From contig JANQHX010000044.1 in NCBI GenBank assembly GCA_028282465.1, forward strand, positions 1 to 64,000: a stretch of DNA of 64,000 bases, read 5' to 3'. The position numbers were made by a program, and so were the translations under genes. The stretch comes from Gynuella sp. (lineage in GTDB: Bacteria; Pseudomonadota; Gammaproteobacteria; Pseudomonadales; Natronospirillaceae). Position 1 is the stretch's first letter. Each line of letters opens with the position of its first letter. Positions 60,933 to 64,000 of the stretch are shown in pieces. The notes beneath the pieces were generated by a model. The model was given only the letters and a program-made list of their open reading frames with translations, did no database searches and was not told the DNA's origin.

Positions 60933-61868
60933 TTATTTGGTCACTAAGCTCAACCACTCAGCATTCACGTCTCTGCGACCCATTACCTGATCAAAATACA
61001 TGGTTTGAATTTTTTCAGTAATAGGGCCGCGCTTTCCTGCACCAATGGCTCGACCGTCCAATTCACGAATGGGCGTCACTTCGGCTGCTGTTCCGGTAAA
61101 GAAAGCTTCATCGGCCACATATACTTCGTCTCGAGTGATGCGTTTTTCTTCGATGCTGTAACCTAATTCCGCCGCCAACGAGAAAATTGTGTTTCTAGTA
61201 ATGCCGTCCAAACAGGAAGTCAATTCTGGGGTATAGATTTTGTTATCACGAATAACAAATATGTTTTCTCCAGAACCTTCTGCGACATAACCTTCGTTAT
61301 CCAGTAACAGGGCTTCATCACAACCACAATCTAGCGCTTCTTGCAGAGCCAACATGGAGTTAATGTAATTACCATTAGCCTTGGCTTTGCACATGGTGAT
61401 GTTGACATGATGACGAGTGTAAGATGATGTTCTTACTTTAATACCTCGCTCCAGTGCTTCCGGCGACATATAAGATGGCCACTCCCAAGCGGCGACCATC
61501 ACGTGCACATTCAGGTTGTCAGCTCTTAAACCCATACCTTCTGAACCATAAAATACCATGGGTCGAATGTAAGCGTGTTCTAGATTGTTTTCTCTGACAG
61601 CTGCCTTTTGTGCTTCATTCAACTCGTCTTTGCTGAAGCGCATTGTCATGCGCATGATGTGCGCCGATCTAAACAAACGATCTGTGTGTTCTTTCAAACG
61701 GAAGATGGCAGCGCCTTGATCGGTTTTGTAAGCTCTTACCCCTTCGAATACACCCATGCCATAGTGCAGTGTATGAGTCAGTACATGGGTGGTGGCATTT
61801 CTCCATTCCACCATTTCACCATCTAGCCAGATCAGACCATCGCGATCGGCCATAGAAGGTTTTTGCAT
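60933..61868 (-). CDS. ilvE: Branched-chain amino acid aminotransferase
   Basis: 311 residues, PLP fold type IV. HYGMGVFEGVRAY near residue 35, PLP lysine Lys163 (KAKANGNYIN), and GSGENIFVI near 213 with GTAAEVTPI near 264. Interconverts Leu, Ile and Val with their keto acids. TAGGAG precedes the ATG. Same strand as glnE, 50 bases apart, as recalled for Pseudomonas. Confidence 0.96.
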   Translation of the reverse strand: MQKPSMADRDGLIWLDGEMVEWRNATTHVLTHTLHYGMGVFEGVRAYKTDQGAAIFRLKEHTDRLFRSAHIMRMTMRFSKDELNEAQKAAVRENNLEHAYIRPMVFYGSEGMGLRADNLNVHVMVAAWEWPSYMSPEALERGIKVRTSSYTRHHVNITMCKAKANGNYINSMLALQEALDCGCDEALLLDNEGYVAEGSGENIFVIRDNKIYTPELTSCLDGITRNTIFSLAAELGYSIEEKRITRDEVYVADEAFFTGTAAEVTPIRELDGRAIGAGKRGPITEKIQTMYFDQVMGRRDVNAEWLSLVTK

Positions 61869-61895
61869 TGTCTAGCTCCTAAATTTATTACTAAG

Positions 61896-61913
61896 GCAAA
61901 GCGTTAGCTTTGC
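61896..61913. other. Perfect hairpin between glnE and ilvE
   Basis: GCAAAGC and GCTTTGC with a four-base loop, six bases after the glnE stop on the minus strand. No proper T-run on the minus strand, so read-through into ilvE is likely. Confidence 0.45.
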
Positions 61914-61918
61914 TTTGA

Positions 61919-64000
61919 TTATTCCGGTTGCCTTGGGGACTGCATCATTATCTGCTGCCAGCATTTGACAACTGCCTCACGGTGTGGTGTTAGGTCAGTA
62001 TGCTGTTCACCTTTCAATTTAGTGGAAAGGCTTTGTAAGCTGCACTGATGAGTGCGCTCTCTTAGGGCCAGGTAGGCCGTCAGCAGTTCGTTGGCTTGTT
62101 GTTCAGAGAAAAACCCTACTTTTTTCAATGATTCAATCAGGCGAACATTATCTGTCCATCGGGTAAGTTCAGGTTTTGAATGCGCCCAGGCCAGAACGCC
62201 ATATTGCACCATAAATTCAATATCAACGATACCTCCAGAATCTTGTTTGATATGGAATATCTGCTGTTCTTGGTCTGGAGAGGCTTTTGTGCCTAAATGG
62301 TCCCGCATTTTTTCGCGCATCTTAACCACCTCAGCCTGAAGGTCGGCCAAATCTCTCTTACGACAAAGTATCTGATGGCGAATATCTTCAAACTGCCCTC
62401 TTACATCTGGATCACCTGTAATGAAACGAGCTCTTACCAACGCCTGATGCTCCCAAGTCCAGGCATCTTCTCTTTGGTACTTCTCAAAAGCTTTCATTGA
62501 GGAAACTAGCAATCCCTTATTGCCTGAAGGCCTCAAACGCATATCCACCTCATATGCCCGGCCCGAAGGCGTAATGGTGGTCAGCATATGAATTAACTTT
62601 TGTCCCAAGCGCATAAAAAACACTTGGTTATCAACTTTTTTAGGCCCTTCTGTACTGAGCTGAGGGTGCCCATTGTGAAGAAAAACCAGATCCAGATCGG
62701 ATTCGTAGCTCAGCTCTAGTCCTCCGGCTTTACCATAAGCCACTACCCCAAAACCTGTATCACAGGGTTCATCCTTAGTCTTCATAGGGCGACCATGTTT
62801 AGTGGTCATGTGTCGCCAAGACAACCAAAAGCTTTGGTTGACCATTACCTGGGCGAGATGCGCTAAGTAATCACTTACTTTCATTAAAGGAAGCGTTTCG
62901 GTAACTTCACAAGCACTTGCTCGAAGCACTCTACCATGGCGAAAATGCCGTAACGATTCCATCTGGCTTTCCAGATCATCTTCAGGAATCCGCAGTAATT
63001 GCTGACTGAGCTGGTCATCCAATTCAGCAAGGTTTGGCAGCTTATAGAGCTCATCAAGATTAGTTAGCTCATCCATCAAATAAGGTTTTTCAGCAATTAA
63101 GCCGGCTAACATTGAGCTTAAGCTGATGAGCTTAATTAGCTCTTTAAATCCTTTTGGATTTTCAACAAGTAAGACTAAATAGGAAGATCGCCTCAACACA
63201 TTTCTAAGAATAGGGTTAAACCTCTGCCAAGCAAGAAGAGGATCTTTTAAGTAGTTCAACTCCTGCAGAAGCAAGGGTACAAACTGGTTTAATCTCTCCT
63301 GACCCAAATCTTGTAAACCTAGTACAGTGCTAGAGTTCTTGAACTCAACTAATTCAGAGGTGAGTGCTTCAGGCCAGTAATCCGGAAAACTTTCTTCTTG
63401 CCACCAAGTCACGCAGTTAGCGTTGAGTTTAGATTGCTGATCATCGGGATTGGAAACGGAATGGGTAAAGTGGAAAGCAATAACTTCTCTAACTTGCTCA
63501 AGAGCATCACTGAATGCTTCAACATTTTTATAACCCATGCCCAAGGCTAATCGCTCTAAACCGATTGGGTCTTTTGGAAGCATCTGAGTTTGTTGATCTT
63601 TCCAGCATTGAATCAGATGTTCAACATCGCGAAGAAACTCGTAGCCTTGAAGAAGCTCGGTTGTAGCCTGGGTTGGAAGTAAGCCTTTTTGTTCAAGCAA
63701 AGGCATGAGCACCCAAATATTCTTTTGCTGCAGCTCATAATCCTGCCCGCCACGGATCATTTGAAGTGCTTGAACTACAAATTCAACTTCTCTAATGCCT
63801 CCAGCACCGAGCTTGATATTACCTTGAGTACCCTGACGTCTAACTTCCTGAACAATCATTTCTTTCATACCCCGCAAAGCAGTCAGGGCATGAAAATCCA
63901 GATAACGGCGGTAAACAAATTCTTGGGCAATATTATCTAGCACTGCTTTTCCAGACTCAGAGCCTACTAACACTCTAGCTTTGATCATGGCGTATCTTTC
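61919..64000 (-). CDS. glnE: Bifunctional glutamine synthetase adenylyltransferase/deadenylase, 5' part missing
   Basis: 694 residues visible; the frame is open to base 64000 (ERYAMIKARVL), so roughly the first 260 residues of about 950 lie outside. The end of the first nucleotidyltransferase domain (KLGAGGIREVEFVVQALQ) is present, then the linker and the full second domain with GGLELSYESDLDLVFLH and LRPSGNKGLLV, and KQDSGGIVDIEFMVQYGVLAW. Adds and removes AMP on glutamine synthetase, controlled by GlnB. Precedes ilvE. Confidence 0.96.
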   Translation of the reverse strand, partial: ERYAMIKARVLVGSESGKAVLDNIAQEFVYRRYLDFHALTALRGMKEMIVQEVRRQGTQGNIKLGAGGIREVEFVVQALQMIRGGQDYELQQKNIWVLMPLLEQKGLLPTQATTELLQGYEFLRDVEHLIQCWKDQQTQMLPKDPIGLERLALGMGYKNVEAFSDALEQVREVIAFHFTHSVSNPDDQQSKLNANCVTWWQEESFPDYWPEALTSELVEFKNSSTVLGLQDLGQERLNQFVPLLLQELNYLKDPLLAWQRFNPILRNVLRRSSYLVLLVENPKGFKELIKLISLSSMLAGLIAEKPYLMDELTNLDELYKLPNLAELDDQLSQQLLRIPEDDLESQMESLRHFRHGRVLRASACEVTETLPLMKVSDYLAHLAQVMVNQSFWLSWRHMTTKHGRPMKTKDEPCDTGFGVVAYGKAGGLELSYESDLDLVFLHNGHPQLSTEGPKKVDNQVFFMRLGQKLIHMLTTITPSGRAYEVDMRLRPSGNKGLLVSSMKAFEKYQREDAWTWEHQALVRARFITGDPDVRGQFEDIRHQILCRKRDLADLQAEVVKMREKMRDHLGTKASPDQEQQIFHIKQDSGGIVDIEFMVQYGVLAWAHSKPELTRWTDNVRLIESLKKVGFFSEQQANELLTAYLALRERTHQCSLQSLSTKLKGEQHTDLTPHREAVVKCWQQIMMQSPRQPE

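Noticed and set aside
1-64000. CRISPR array, tRNA, rRNA or intact insertion sequence
   Set aside because: No regularly spaced short repeats, no tRNA-like cloverleaf or CCA end, and no transposase frame were found on reading through the window.

Overview
The window is a 64 kb, fully protein-coding stretch (no rRNA, tRNA or CRISPR array seen) from a gammaproteobacterium with low-to-moderate GC. The order parE-yqiA-cpdA-DUF1249-nudF / tolC / waaA / FAD oxidoreductase-aldo/keto reductase / hldE / waaC-ilvE-glnE on the right (43.7-64 kb) recalls, from memory, the Pseudomonas aeruginosa parE-to-glnE neighbourhood. This points to Pseudomonadales in the broad sense (marine Oceanospirillales-like), but no genus can be named from the sequence alone.

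Left part (0-24 kb): the end of a ligase-associated helicase with pdeM (DNA repair); a divergent LysR/SDR pair; a flavin-reductase-like gene divergent from mesX-mesD, the folate-independent, oxygen-requiring methionine synthase pair; and a large glycerol-3-phosphate/phosphodiester uptake cluster. That cluster is ugpB-[terminator]-ugpA-ugpE-ugpC-ugpQ, then a DeoR-family repressor, a HAD phosphatase and a metallophosphoesterase, with a GT4 glycosyltransferase behind. Three phased copies of TTTCATTYGAA(A) in front of ugpB look like the repressor's operators. Then come a YghU-type glutathione transferase, an isoaspartyl peptidase, an ECF sigma factor with its zinc anti-sigma ChrR (singlet-oxygen type) under a likely autoregulated promoter, a GT39 membrane glycosyltransferase, and an arsR-gapdh-arsJ arsenate export operon.

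Middle part (23.7-43.2 kb): an accessory island transcribed entirely on the minus strand. Reading with transcription it holds a small membrane-anchored coiled-coil protein, a 2.8-thousand-residue secreted SpvB/FG-GAP/RHS protein with a variable C-terminus, and an overlapping ankyrin-repeat, membrane-anchored putative immunity protein. After a 519-base segment with repeat and palindrome remnants come a 2363-residue secreted fibronectin-III-like repeat protein ending in an apparently catalytically dead alpha/beta-hydrolase domain, a small secreted protein, and a class 3 lipase followed by a TerB-like acidic protein. This is the least explained region and the best candidate for an undescribed system: a Sec-exported polymorphic toxin/surface apparatus without type VI secretion parts.

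Right part (43.7-64 kb): housekeeping. Topoisomerase IV subunit B, cAMP and ADP-ribose turnover, TolC, and lipopolysaccharide core/lipid A enzymes (waaA, an LpxL-like acyltransferase, hldE, waaC) are mixed with a NUDIX-GNAT fusion, two small proteins, a lipoprotein and a secreted orphan. ilvE and a 5'-truncated glnE run off the end.
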